A stretch of 64,000 nt of DNA from contig WRBB01000002.1 of NCBI GenBank assembly GCA_009779895.1, positions 61,707-125,706 of the forward strand, read 5' to 3'. The notes beneath the pieces were generated by a model. That model did no database searches and had not been told where the DNA came from. It was given only the letters and a program-made list of their open reading frames with translations. Shown here piece after piece: positions 27,573-34,838 of the stretch (the first letter of the stretch is position 1; every line of letters begins with the position of its first letter). The DNA is from Lachnospiraceae bacterium. GTDB taxonomy: Bacteria; Bacillota; Clostridia; Lachnospirales; Lachnospiraceae. The position numbers and the translations under genes are program-made.

Positions 27573-28889
27573 TTACTCCTCGTCCACGTACAAGAAAACC
27601 CCTGCCTTAAAAATAGTTTCATTGTGGGTGACGTTCATATGCCCATTGTATTTTTTGATGGCATTGCGGATATTATGCAATCCAAAGCCATGGTTATCTG
27701 ATTTTTTCGAAGTAACAATGTGTTTGTGCGTACCGTGGCTTTCATTGGAATAAAGGACTTCCCCATTAAAAGAATTTTCTACGTTGATAAAAAGATTGCC
27801 GCATTGAAAGCGAATGTGAATGGAGATTTTTTTCTCTTTCACTTTTGCCACGGCAGTGAGTGCGTTGTCCAGTAAATTCCCCATAATGATGACAAGATCA
27901 GAGGTTTCCATGCCAATTTGTGATGGAATCTCTATTTTTAAATCTAAATCAATCTTATCCTTTTTCACATCCCTTAGTTTATAATTGATGATGCTGTCCA
28001 AAGCAAGGTTGCCTGTATTGCTATGAATTTCGCTATGAGTAATGCCGGTGACCAGACGGTCGATATAAGCGGGAATATCCGCCGTTTGATCTTGTATGGC
28101 ATAGTTTTTTATAGCAGTCAAATGAAGATTCATATCGTGTCGAATGGATTTGATTTGTTGGATGGATTCTTGCATAAGTGTGTACTGAAGCGCATAATAT
28201 TCTTTTTCATGGGAATGTAATTGTTGCTCATGTTTCCCGATTAATAAATCATATAGATGAAAAGTGAGAAACGTAAAACCAACGGTAAAGGTACTAAGGG
28301 CAATGGCCTGCACCTCCGGCCGGAGATTCAGCCGGAATCCAATCACAAAAGGCAGAAAAATAATACCTAATACAAAGATGAAAAGTGGTATCATGGTTGT
28401 GATTAATGTAGATTTTGGTAGCGTTACGCTTTTTTTGATGTTGGTAAATCGGCGCAGTACAGAAGCAAGGAGGTAGGCGGCGGTTGGCACGGCTACGATT
28501 AAGATGGTTAATACTACTTCATGATAGGTATCGTTTGGAATCAAAAGGGTAACGGCTGATAAGGAAAAATGGATAAATGTAATAATCATGCAAGCAATCA
28601 TACTGACGACAATTCGTTTCAATACGGCAGATTTGTAGTTGAGCGTAATTAAAAAATAGCCCAAAAGTCCCAGTCCCAGTTCGGTGAATAACCAAAACAA
28701 ATTGGAATCGGGCGCATGATAACGAAGAAAAAGAAACCGTCCGATGGTTATGATGTAAACGACGGAAAAAGTAAGTGCCATAGTGGATACGGAGGTTTTA
28801 CGGTTTTCATAGAAAATACCCATAAATCGTTCCGCATATAAGACCAACAGTAGTCCGGCTATTAAATATACAATCGAATAAAAACTCAT
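27573..28889 (-). CDS. GHKL sensor histidine kinase, AgrC-like
   Basis: Membrane receptor kinase of 438 residues. About six or seven hydrophobic segments (about 5-210), followed by a coiled linker, the H-box with His251 in SIRHDMNLHL, N-box MGNLLDNALTAV (Asn338/Asp341 region) and G-box GFGLHNIRNAI. This is the HATPase_c_5 type seen in AgrC and other peptide-sensing kinases paired with LytTR regulators. It follows the regulator gene on the same strand with 3 bp between, so the two are co-transcribed. No agrB/agrD-like peptide genes are visible nearby, so the ligand is unknown. Stop codon lies 5 bp from that of convergent apgM. Confidence 0.9.
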   Translation of the reverse strand: MSFYSIVYLIAGLLLVLYAERFMGIFYENRKTSVSTMALTFSVVYIITIGRFLFLRYHAPDSNLFWLFTELGLGLLGYFLITLNYKSAVLKRIVVSMIACMIITFIHFSLSAVTLLIPNDTYHEVVLTILIVAVPTAAYLLASVLRRFTNIKKSVTLPKSTLITTMIPLFIFVLGIIFLPFVIGFRLNLRPEVQAIALSTFTVGFTFLTFHLYDLLIGKHEQQLHSHEKEYYALQYTLMQESIQQIKSIRHDMNLHLTAIKNYAIQDQTADIPAYIDRLVTGITHSEIHSNTGNLALDSIINYKLRDVKKDKIDLDLKIEIPSQIGMETSDLVIIMGNLLDNALTAVAKVKEKKISIHIRFQCGNLFINVENSFNGEVLYSNESHGTHKHIVTSKKSDNHGFGLHNIRNAIKKYNGHMNVTHNETIFKAGVFLYVDEE

Positions 28890-28892
28890 GGA

Positions 28893-29639
28893 TTATACCT
28901 TTCTTCTTTCTGTAATATTATAATAAAGCTCACGTACTTTTTTGCGGTTGTGTTGGCTAATCGGAAATAAGATGTCGACACCTTTGTTGTGCAGTGTTAA
29001 TTTATCATACCTTATGATTTTGATATAATCATAGTTGACAATGTAAGAGGCATGTATAAAAAGAAAGTCAAATTTATGCAGTTGCTCCTGGTAAGCTTCT
29101 TTTAATGTGCCGTAAAAACCTTCAACCCGTCCATCTGCCAAATGCAAAAGTACCTTTCGTTTGTCGTTTTGCAAATAAATGATATCTTTGGCTTTTACTT
29201 TGTATAAATCATGTTTCACCTTATAAACAAAATCCTTCAGCCAAAATGCACTCAGATGTAGATAGGTATGAATGACGGCACTTACCTTTTCTTGGGTCAA
29301 AGGTTTGATGAGAAAGTCTAAGGGTCGTATACCAAATAGTTGCATGGCATGGGATTTTTCCCACGAAATATAAACGATAGATACTTCATTATCGTTATAA
29401 GTTTCACGAATCATTCTTCCTACATCAATACCACTCATATTGTCTTCCATGAATTCGATATCTTGAAAGATTAAATTGTAGCGTGTTCCCTGTTTGATTG
29501 TTGCACATAAGTCAGTGCCGCAGGAATAGATATCCACATCGACATAGATATTTAATTTCTTAAATATATTTAACAAAAGCCGTTCCAGTTCAGCAGAAAC
29601 CTGCTTTTCATCATCACAAATCGCAATAGAAATGACCAA
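28893..29639 (-). CDS. LytTR-family response regulator, AgrA-like
   Basis: Two-component regulator with receiver and LytTR DNA-binding domains. TTG 29639 is chosen as start because AAAGGGGGG lies 6 bp upstream; this gives 248 residues beginning with the receiver's ISIAICDDEK, the correct length, while the frame open to 29813 has no ribosome site. Phospho-Asp60 in YNLIFQDIEF, Lys in FLIKPL; LytTR domain from about residue 145 (KVKHDLYKVKAKDIIYL ... FIHASYIVNYDYIK). Proteins of this family bind pairs of short direct repeats one to two helical turns apart; such repeats occur upstream at 29823-29905. Confidence 0.92.
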   Translation of the reverse strand: MVISIAICDDEKQVSAELERLLLNIFKKLNIYVDVDIYSCGTDLCATIKQGTRYNLIFQDIEFMEDNMSGIDVGRMIRETYNDNEVSIVYISWEKSHAMQLFGIRPLDFLIKPLTQEKVSAVIHTYLHLSAFWLKDFVYKVKHDLYKVKAKDIIYLQNDKRKVLLHLADGRVEGFYGTLKEAYQEQLHKFDFLFIHASYIVNYDYIKIIRYDKLTLHNKGVDILFPISQHNRKKVRELYYNITERRKV

Positions 29640-29702
29640 AATAATCCCCCCTTTACCCGATATTTTTGGTATATTGAAATTGAAAGTTGTAATTTGATAT
29701 AG

Positions 29703-29732
29703 ATAGTAGCACGTTTCTTTATAGGGTAGCAA
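29703..29732 (-). promoter_or_regulatory. Candidate promoter of the LytTR regulator/kinase operon
   Basis: Minus-strand TTGCTA (complement of 29727-29732), 18-bp spacer, TACTAT (complement of 29703-29708) preceded by TGC, an extended -10. It lies about 64 bp upstream of the regulator's TTG start. Confidence 0.5.
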
Positions 29733-29822
29733 CTTCATTATTTGGCGAGATTGTCTTTTTTTTGACATTTGTTTTTTGTAAGGGATATAACCCAAGTGAG
29801 GAAACAAGGGCAACAGGATATG

Positions 29823-29905
29823 AATTATTACAAAAACAATGCGAAATTATTACATCGCCGAAAAAAGAGGTACGAATAATTACATTTATACTACGAATAA
29901 TTGCA
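29823..29905 (+). promoter_or_regulatory. Two pairs of direct repeats, candidate LytTR regulator binding sites
   Basis: AATTATTACA at 29823-29832 and 29845-29854 (start-to-start 22 bp); AATAATTACA at 29875-29884 and AATAATTGCA at 29896-29905 (21 bp). The spacing of 10-bp repeats with 11-12 bp between them is what is known for AgrA and other LytTR regulators. The last copy overlaps a -35 element. They lie in the divergent region upstream of the LytTR regulator, so autoregulation or activation of the rightward promoter is the likely purpose. Confidence 0.68.
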
Positions 29906-29928
29906 AAGTCTCGCAGAGGGTCTATAAA
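29901..29928 (+). promoter_or_regulatory. Rightward promoter downstream of the direct repeats
   Basis: TTGCAA (29901-29906), 16-bp spacer, TATAAA (29923-29928). The -35 is inside the fourth repeat, as in promoters activated by AgrA-type regulators. Transcription would start near 29935 and run into a region without a convincing open frame until 30152. Confidence 0.55.
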
Positions 29929-29934
29929 TATGGT

Positions 29935-30110
29935 AAATTAGTTTTAGTTGAGTTTGGTTGAATAGAGCCATTACACAAAAACCCCTTACCTCTGTTCACT
30001 TCTTAACGGTCAGTTACACATTACCCAAGCGCGAATACTTGGTATTCGCACCGGGCTGTTACAAAAGGATGGAAGATAGTTGTTTTGTAATAGCCCCCTT
30101 TCCTTTTGAT
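29935..30110 (+). ncRNA. Possible structured transcript controlled by the LytTR system
   Basis: About 175 bp between a candidate regulated promoter and a strong hairpin. No start codon with a ribosome site opens a sizeable frame here. Two clean hairpins: GCGAATA/TATTCGC (30031-30049) and GGGCTGTTACAAAA/TTTTGTAATAGCCC (30053-30096), the latter followed by a pyrimidine-rich CCCTTTCCTTTTG that could terminate transcription. It could be a small regulatory RNA, a leader of the downstream VOC gene, or a dispersed palindromic repeat. No known riboswitch pattern was recognised. Confidence 0.35.
30053..30110 (+). terminator. 14-bp hairpin, possible terminator or repeat element
   Basis: GGGCTGTTACAAAA (30053-30066) pairs with TTTTGTAATAGCCC (30083-30096) with one G-U pair; 16-nt loop; followed by CCCTTTCCTTTTG. 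The T tract is interrupted, so termination would be imperfect. Confidence 0.5.
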
Positions 30111-30151
30111 GGTAGAATAAAAAATTTATGTTAAGAGAGAGAAGGCTGATT

Positions 30152-30556
30152 ATGCAAGTAAGCCCATATTTATTTTTCAATGGAAATTGTGCGGAGGCAG
30201 TGGCTCTTTATGAAAGGGCATTTAAAACAAAAGCAAAAGTTATACGATACAAAGATGCACCGGCAAGAATTAGTTCTTTGGCACCGGAAAGGTTTATTTA
30301 TCATGCGCAGATTCGGATACATGATGATACGATTATGTTACAGGATGTATTGCCCAAATACGCGACTAGCGTTGGCAACAACGTAATGATTACCTTACGT
30401 GTTGATGAGTATGACCGTAACACTGCGCTGGAAGTGTTTCGAATATTAAGCGAGGGAAGTGATTCGGTTGGAGAGATGGGGGGAAGCGCATGGGCAAAAT
30501 GCATTGGGATTTTAAAAGATAGATTTGGAGTCAGTTGGAATATATGTTATTACTAG
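30152..30556 (+). CDS. VOC/glyoxalase-fold protein, PhnB-like
   Basis: 134 residues beginning MQVSPYLFFNGNCAEA. Start at ATG 30152 because GAAGG lies 7 bp upstream; the ATG at 30128 lacks a ribosome site. The pattern 'P.L.F.G.CAEA...Y..AF' and the C-terminal WAKCIGILKDRFGVSWNI match the PhnB/YjdN subgroup of the vicinal-oxygen-chelate superfamily. These small proteins are usually of unknown substrate; the name PhnB does not imply phosphonate metabolism. Followed by a good terminator at 30568. Confidence 0.87.
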   Translation: MQVSPYLFFNGNCAEAVALYERAFKTKAKVIRYKDAPARISSLAPERFIYHAQIRIHDDTIMLQDVLPKYATSVGNNVMITLRVDEYDRNTALEVFRILSEGSDSVGEMGGSAWAKCIGILKDRFGVSWNICYY

Positions 30557-30567
30557 AACAAAAGTGG

Positions 30568-30597
30568 AACCCGCCGGATATTTGGCGGGTTTTCTTC
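30568..30597 (+). terminator. Rho-independent terminator after the PhnB-like gene
   Basis: AACCCGCC (30568-30575), 8-nt loop, GGCGGGTT (30584-30591), then TTCTTC. Confidence 0.85.
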
Positions 30598-30993
30598 AAT
30601 TTTATTTTTATTTTATATTTAATTTATAAAAAAATCACATTCCATCTACATATTTTATATTTGTATCATATTTGAGAAATCCAAAGTAAAAAAAACGTAA
30701 CAACTCCATATAACACAAGGGATTTGGAAAAAGCACTTTTGCCACTGTTTTTTAGTAATGTCAAAAAAAGTGAACTCTGTGCTAAAATATGGAATTTACT
30801 CTTCTAAAGAAACATGCTACTGTGGTCGCAGGTAAAGTGTAACGGAATATAGAGTGGGGACTCTATTTAATTCTGTTCATCTAAATGTTATTCACAAAAA
30901 ACAAAATCCATAGTAAAAAGTCCAAGAAGTATTTATTTAAAAATTACAAATCAAAATTGCGTAAATTTTTTAAAAAGGTAAAGGAGACTGATT
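30598..30993 (+). other. AT-rich stretch without a recognisable gene
   Basis: About 400 bp, strongly A+T rich. Contains a small perfect hairpin ATAGAGT-GGGG-ACTCTAT (30849-30866) and a possible -10 TAAAAT (30783-30788) without a good -35. The frames crossing it have no ribosome site and look random. Just before 30994 it supplies the ribosome site AAAGGAG of the following mini-gene. No tRNA, riboswitch or insertion-sequence remnant was recognised. Confidence 0.5.
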
Positions 30994-31283
30994 ATGACAC
31001 TGAAACAAAAAACAACATTACAATTTGTAATTGCATTTGTAATCGCTATGCTTTTGGTGCTGGGGGTTGCTTTAACAGCATCAGCGAATCCGACTGTAAG
31101 CGTACCGGGTGAAGTCCAGCCCGACAGAGAAAGAGATGTAAGTTTAACCATTCACTGTAGAGTATTGCCGGACACCCCATTGTTTGAAAAAGATTTATAT
31201 TTTTGGGTCTTGCCTTAATTGGTGCTTCTATTGTACTATTAGCGGTAGTGAAGAGAAAACAAAGAAACGATTCGTCTCAATAA
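30994..31283 (+). pseudogene. Frameshifted small surface protein with LPDTP sorting-like signal
   Basis: ATG 30994 has an excellent ribosome site (AAAGGAG, 8 bp upstream). The first frame gives a signal peptide (hydrophobic about 9-30, cleavage near TASAN), a short segment TVSVPGEVQPDRERDVSLTI, then LPDTPLFEKDLYF and stops at 31218. Directly after, in the -1 frame, the sequence reads LGLALIGASIVLLAVVKRKQ and ends at 31283: a membrane helix with a basic tail. Together this is a cell-wall sorting signal (LPxTG-like motif, helix, KRK). One missing T in the TTTTT run near 31200 would explain the break. Even intact it would be only about 96 residues, so an internal domain may have been deleted. 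Could be a sequencing error or phase variation. Confidence 0.62.
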
Positions 31284-31306
31284 GATAACAAGAATTTGGT
31301 AAAGTA

Positions 31307-31341
31307 AGGGCAGAGGATGTATCTCTGCCCTATTGTTGTTT
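31307..31341 (+). terminator. Rho-independent terminator after the mini surface gene
   Basis: AGGGCAGAG (31307-31315), 7-nt loop, CTCTGCCCT (31323-31331), then ATTGTTGTTT. Confidence 0.85.
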
Positions 31342-31420
31342 CTTGCGTTTATGCATTTAATGTTGACTTTTTCAAACTTGTCCGAGTCAAGAAATATGTC
31401 TAGTAATTTCATCAAAAAGA

Positions 31421-31429
31421 TGTTATAAT
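31421..31429 (+). promoter_or_regulatory. Extended -10 promoter of tig
   Basis: TGTTATAAT (TG at 31421-31422, TATAAT at 31424-31429), a consensus extended -10, 40 bp before the tig start codon. The -35 region (TAGTAA at 31401-31406) is poor, which is acceptable with an extended -10. Confidence 0.6.
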
Positions 31430-31469
31430 TACGAGTTGAATGGTAGCAAATGAAGGAGGAATCAAAAAG

Positions 31470-32759
31470 ATGAGTTTACAAGTAGAAAGATTAGAAAATA
31501 ATATGGCAAGATTGACGGTGGAAGTGCCCGCTGAAGAAGTGGAAAAAGCCCTGCAATCCGCATATTTAAAAGAGCGTAGCCGTATTAGTTTGCCGGGTTT
31601 TCGTAAAGGCAAGGTACCGCGCCAGATCATTGAAAAGACATATGGTGTGGAGTTGTTTTACGATGAAGCCGCCAACACATTGCTGCAAGAAGCTTATCCA
31701 AAGGCTTACGATGCATGTGAATTGGAAATTGCATCACAACCTTCGATTGATGTTGTGCAATTGGAAAAAGGCAAGGATTTTATCTTTACTGCTGAGGTGG
31801 CGATTAAGCCGGAAGTTACGTTAGGTACGTACAAAGGCTTACCATATAAACCCATGGATGTAGATGTGACAGACGAAGAAGTATTAGAAGAGATAAACAA
31901 AGAGCTGGAAAAAAATGCCAGAACCGTCGAAGTGACTGATCGGGCCATATTGGATAAAGATATCATAGCTCTAGATTTTGAAGGTTTTGTAGACGGTGTG
32001 GCTTTTGAGGGCGGCAAAGGGGAAGATTTCCCATTGACCATCGGTTCCGGTTCTTTCATTCCCGGTTTTGAAGAGCAGTTGATTGGCGCAGAAATCGGAC
32101 AGGACATCAGTGTAACCGTGACTTTCCCGGAAGCTTATCAAGCGGCGGAACTAGCCGGAAAAGAAGCGATTTTCCAATGCAAGATAAAAGAAATCAAAGC
32201 AAAAGAGTTGCCGGAGTTGGATGACGAGTTTGCTTCTGATGTATCCGAATTTGAAACCGTAGATGCATATAAAGATGAAGTCAGAACAAAAATACAAGCA
32301 CGCAAGGATGCACAAGAAAAAGAAGACAAAGAAAACCAAGTGGTAGACCAAGCCATAGAAAATGCTCAAATGGACATTCCCAAGCCGATGATTGATTCCG
32401 AAGTCAAGCAAATGCAAAACGAGTTTGCAAACAGGTTGCAACAGCAAGGATTATCCGTAGAGCAGTATTTCCAATTTACAGGTATGGATCAAGAAACAAT
32501 GTTAGCAGAGATGACACCGCAAGCGGAAAAGCGCATCAAAACCAGATTGTTGCTGGAAGCCATTGCTGAAGCGGAGCAGATTCAAATCACCGAGGAACGC
32601 TTAGCAGAAGAGATGCAAAAGATGGCGGACACCTATCAGATGGAAGTAGAAAAAATCAAAGAGATGATGGGTGAAAATGAAATAGAGCGGATGAAACAAG
32701 ATATCGCCGTACAAGATGCCATTACGTTGCTTGCAGAAACCGCAACCCCGGTTGCGTAG
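31470..32759 (+). CDS. tig: Trigger factor
   Basis: Ribosome-associated chaperone and peptidyl-prolyl isomerase that meets nascent chains at the exit tunnel. Start at ATG 31470 (AAGGAGG 10 bp upstream); the ATG at 31440 is upstream of that site. 429 residues: N-terminal ribosome-binding domain with the signature GFRKGKVPR (about 45-53), FKBP-type PPIase domain (about 160-240; [20 protein letters not shown]) and the C-terminal helical arms. First gene of tig-clpP-clpX-lon-ysxC, a standard Gram-positive protein-quality cluster. Confidence 0.97.
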   Translation: MSLQVERLENNMARLTVEVPAEEVEKALQSAYLKERSRISLPGFRKGKVPRQIIEKTYGVELFYDEAANTLLQEAYPKAYDACELEIASQPSIDVVQLEKGKDFIFTAEVAIKPEVTLGTYKGLPYKPMDVDVTDEEVLEEINKELEKNARTVEVTDRAILDKDIIALDFEGFVDGVAFEGGKGEDFPLTIGSGSFIPGFEEQLIGAEIGQDISVTVTFPEAYQAAELAGKEAIFQCKIKEIKAKELPELDDEFASDVSEFETVDAYKDEVRTKIQARKDAQEKEDKENQVVDQAIENAQMDIPKPMIDSEVKQMQNEFANRLQQQGLSVEQYFQFTGMDQETMLAEMTPQAEKRIKTRLLLEAIAEAEQIQITEERLAEEMQKMADTYQMEVEKIKEMMGENEIERMKQDIAVQDAITLLAETATPVA

Positions 32760-32848
32760 ATACGATTGCAACTAAGATTACAACAGACGGAAAATACGTT
32801 GTTGATAGAAACGGCAGTTTTGCTTGTATAGATGAAAGGAGAAACAGT

Positions 32849-33430
32849 ATGAGTTTAGTACCTTACGTGGTAGAGCAGACCAGTCGCGGAGAACGCTCTT
32901 ATGACATTTACTCTCGCCTGTTAAAAGAAAGAATCATCTTTTTGGGTGAGGAAGTCCATGACGTATCCGCTAGTATCATCATTGCCCAATTGCTATTTTT
33001 AGAGGCGGATGACCCGGACAAAGATATTCAATTATACATCAATAGTCCCGGTGGTTCTGTGACGGCAGGATTGGCTATTTATGATACGATGCAGTACATC
33101 AAGTGTGACGTGTCCACGGTGTGCATCGGTTTAGCAGCCAGCATGGGAGCCTTTTTATTGGCAGGCGGCAAAAAAGGCAAGCGTTTTGCTTTGCCAAATG
33201 CTGAGGTGATGATTCATCAACCTTCAGGTGGTGCCAGAGGACAGGCCACAGAGATTCAGATTGTAGCGGAACACATCATCAAAACCAGAGAAAAGCTCAA
33301 CCGCATTATGGCGGAAAATACAGGACAACCCATGGAAGTGATTCAAGTGGATACAGAGCGTGACAATTTTATGTCTGCCGAAGAAGCAAAGACATATGGT
33401 TTGGTTGATGAAGTGATACATAGTCACTAA
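32849..33430 (+). CDS. clpP: ATP-dependent Clp protease proteolytic subunit
   Basis: Serine protease subunit forming the double heptameric chamber used with ClpX, ClpC or ClpE. 193 residues with catalytic Ser in [13 protein letters not shown] (about 93-105), catalytic His in [13 protein letters not shown] (about 120-132) and Asp in [19 protein letters not shown] precedes ATG 32849. clpX follows 34 bp later. Confidence 0.98.
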   Translation: MSLVPYVVEQTSRGERSYDIYSRLLKERIIFLGEEVHDVSASIIIAQLLFLEADDPDKDIQLYINSPGGSVTAGLAIYDTMQYIKCDVSTVCIGLAASMGAFLLAGGKKGKRFALPNAEVMIHQPSGGARGQATEIQIVAEHIIKTREKLNRIMAENTGQPMEVIQVDTERDNFMSAEEAKTYGLVDEVIHSH

Positions 33431-33464
33431 AAAGTTTAGTATTAGATAAAAGGGGTAAAAACAA

Positions 33465-34754
33465 ATGGCAGGAAGATTAGGTGATGAAGCAGTGCGATGT
33501 TCGTTCTGCAATAAATCCCAAGTGCAGGTTCGAAAGCTGGTAGCAGGGCCAAATGGCGCGTATATCTGTGATGAATGCGTGGAACTTTGCAACGAAATCA
33601 TAGATGAAGAGTTAGACGAATTTGCAGGTGAACCGATTATGCAGGATAGTCCTTATTATGAGATAAATTTACGAAAGCCCGAAGAACTAAAAAGTTTTTT
33701 GGATGATTATGTGATTGGTCAAGATAAGGCAAAGAAAGTCCTTTCCGTAGCGGTTTACAATCACTACAAACGGATGATGGCCAATGTAAACAGTGATATT
33801 GATATTCAAAAAAGCAATGTGTTGATGCTAGGTCCCACAGGCAGCGGCAAAACCCTGTTGGCACAAACCCTTGCTAAGGTATTAAATGTGCCCTTTGCCA
33901 TAGCAGATGCAACGGCATTGACCGAGGCTGGTTACGTAGGAGAAGACGTTGAAAACATCTTATTAAAAGTCATTCAAGCGGCAGATGGAGATGTGGCCAG
34001 AGCAGAGCACGGCATTATCTACATTGATGAGATAGACAAGATTACAAGAAAATCAGAAAATCCATCCATCACACGGGATGTATCCGGGGAGGGTGTACAA
34101 CAGGCTTTGTTAAAGATTATCGAAGGGACGGTAGCTTCCGTGCCACCCCAAGGCGGGCGCAAGCACCCCCAACAAGAGCTGATTCAAATAGATACCCACA
34201 ATATCCTGTTTATTTGCGGCGGGGCATTTGAGGGCTTAGACAAGATTATTGAAGCAAGGATTGACAAAAAATCCATTGGGTTTAATGCGGAGATTGCTTC
34301 TAGGCATGAGTATGATCAAAGTGTATTATTAAAGCAAACCTTACCCCAAGACATGGTAAAGTTTGGTTTGATTCCGGAGTTGGTTGGTCGCTTGCCAGTA
34401 ACCGTATCCTTGTCCTTGTTAGACCGGGATGCTTTGATTAGTATTTTGACGGAACCCAAGAGTGCCATTGTAAAGCAATACAAAAGATTGATGCAACTAG
34501 ACGGTGTGCATCTGGAATTTGATCGGGATGCTTTGGTAGAGATTGCGGATATCACTTTGGCAAGGAAAACCGGGGCCAGAGGGTTAAGAGCCATCATGGA
34601 AAATGTCATGTTGGAAACCATGTTCCGTGTACCCTCGGACGACACCATCAAAGGATGTCGCATTACCAAAGAAGTGGTAAAAGGCAAAGGAAATCCTTTG
34701 TATGACTATGATGGAGAAGAACGCAAGTCCTTTTTGACATCAGAGATTGCATAA
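33465..34754 (+). CDS. clpX: ATP-dependent Clp protease ATP-binding subunit ClpX
   Basis: AAA+ unfoldase feeding substrates to ClpP. 429 residues. N-terminal C4 zinc domain (RCSFCNKSQ ... [11 protein letters not shown]), Walker [12 protein letters not shown] (about 124-134), Walker [10 protein letters not shown], pore loop region GYVGEDVE, and the ClpP-docking IGF loop (KKSIGFN, about 270). Co-located with clpP as usual. A strong terminator lies directly after it, so lon has a separate or only partly coupled transcript. Confidence 0.98.
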   Translation: MAGRLGDEAVRCSFCNKSQVQVRKLVAGPNGAYICDECVELCNEIIDEELDEFAGEPIMQDSPYYEINLRKPEELKSFLDDYVIGQDKAKKVLSVAVYNHYKRMMANVNSDIDIQKSNVLMLGPTGSGKTLLAQTLAKVLNVPFAIADATALTEAGYVGEDVENILLKVIQAADGDVARAEHGIIYIDEIDKITRKSENPSITRDVSGEGVQQALLKIIEGTVASVPPQGGRKHPQQELIQIDTHNILFICGGAFEGLDKIIEARIDKKSIGFNAEIASRHEYDQSVLLKQTLPQDMVKFGLIPELVGRLPVTVSLSLLDRDALISILTEPKSAIVKQYKRLMQLDGVHLEFDRDALVEIADITLARKTGARGLRAIMENVMLETMFRVPSDDTIKGCRITKEVVKGKGNPLYDYDGEERKSFLTSEIA

Positions 34755-34763
34755 ATTTTGACG

Positions 34764-34795
34764 GGACTGTTGCAAAGCATTGTGGCAGTCCTTTT
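34764..34795 (+). terminator. Rho-independent terminator between clpX and lon
   Basis: GGACTG (34764-34769) pairs with CAGTCC (34786-34791) and the helix continues with G-U pairs to a small loop; followed by TTTTCGCTTTT. Confidence 0.75.
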
Positions 34796-34838
34796 CGCTT
34801 TTGACAGACATTAGATAGGAAAGGAGTTCAACAATAAA

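Noticed and set aside
30885..31112. Lys/Asn-rich 75-residue open frame
   Set aside because: No ribosome site, composition typical of random AT-rich DNA, and it overlaps the better-supported signal-peptide frame starting at 30994.
34801..34830. TTGACA just before lon as a promoter -35
   Set aside because: No -10 hexamer lies 16-18 bp downstream; that position overlaps the ribosome site of lon.
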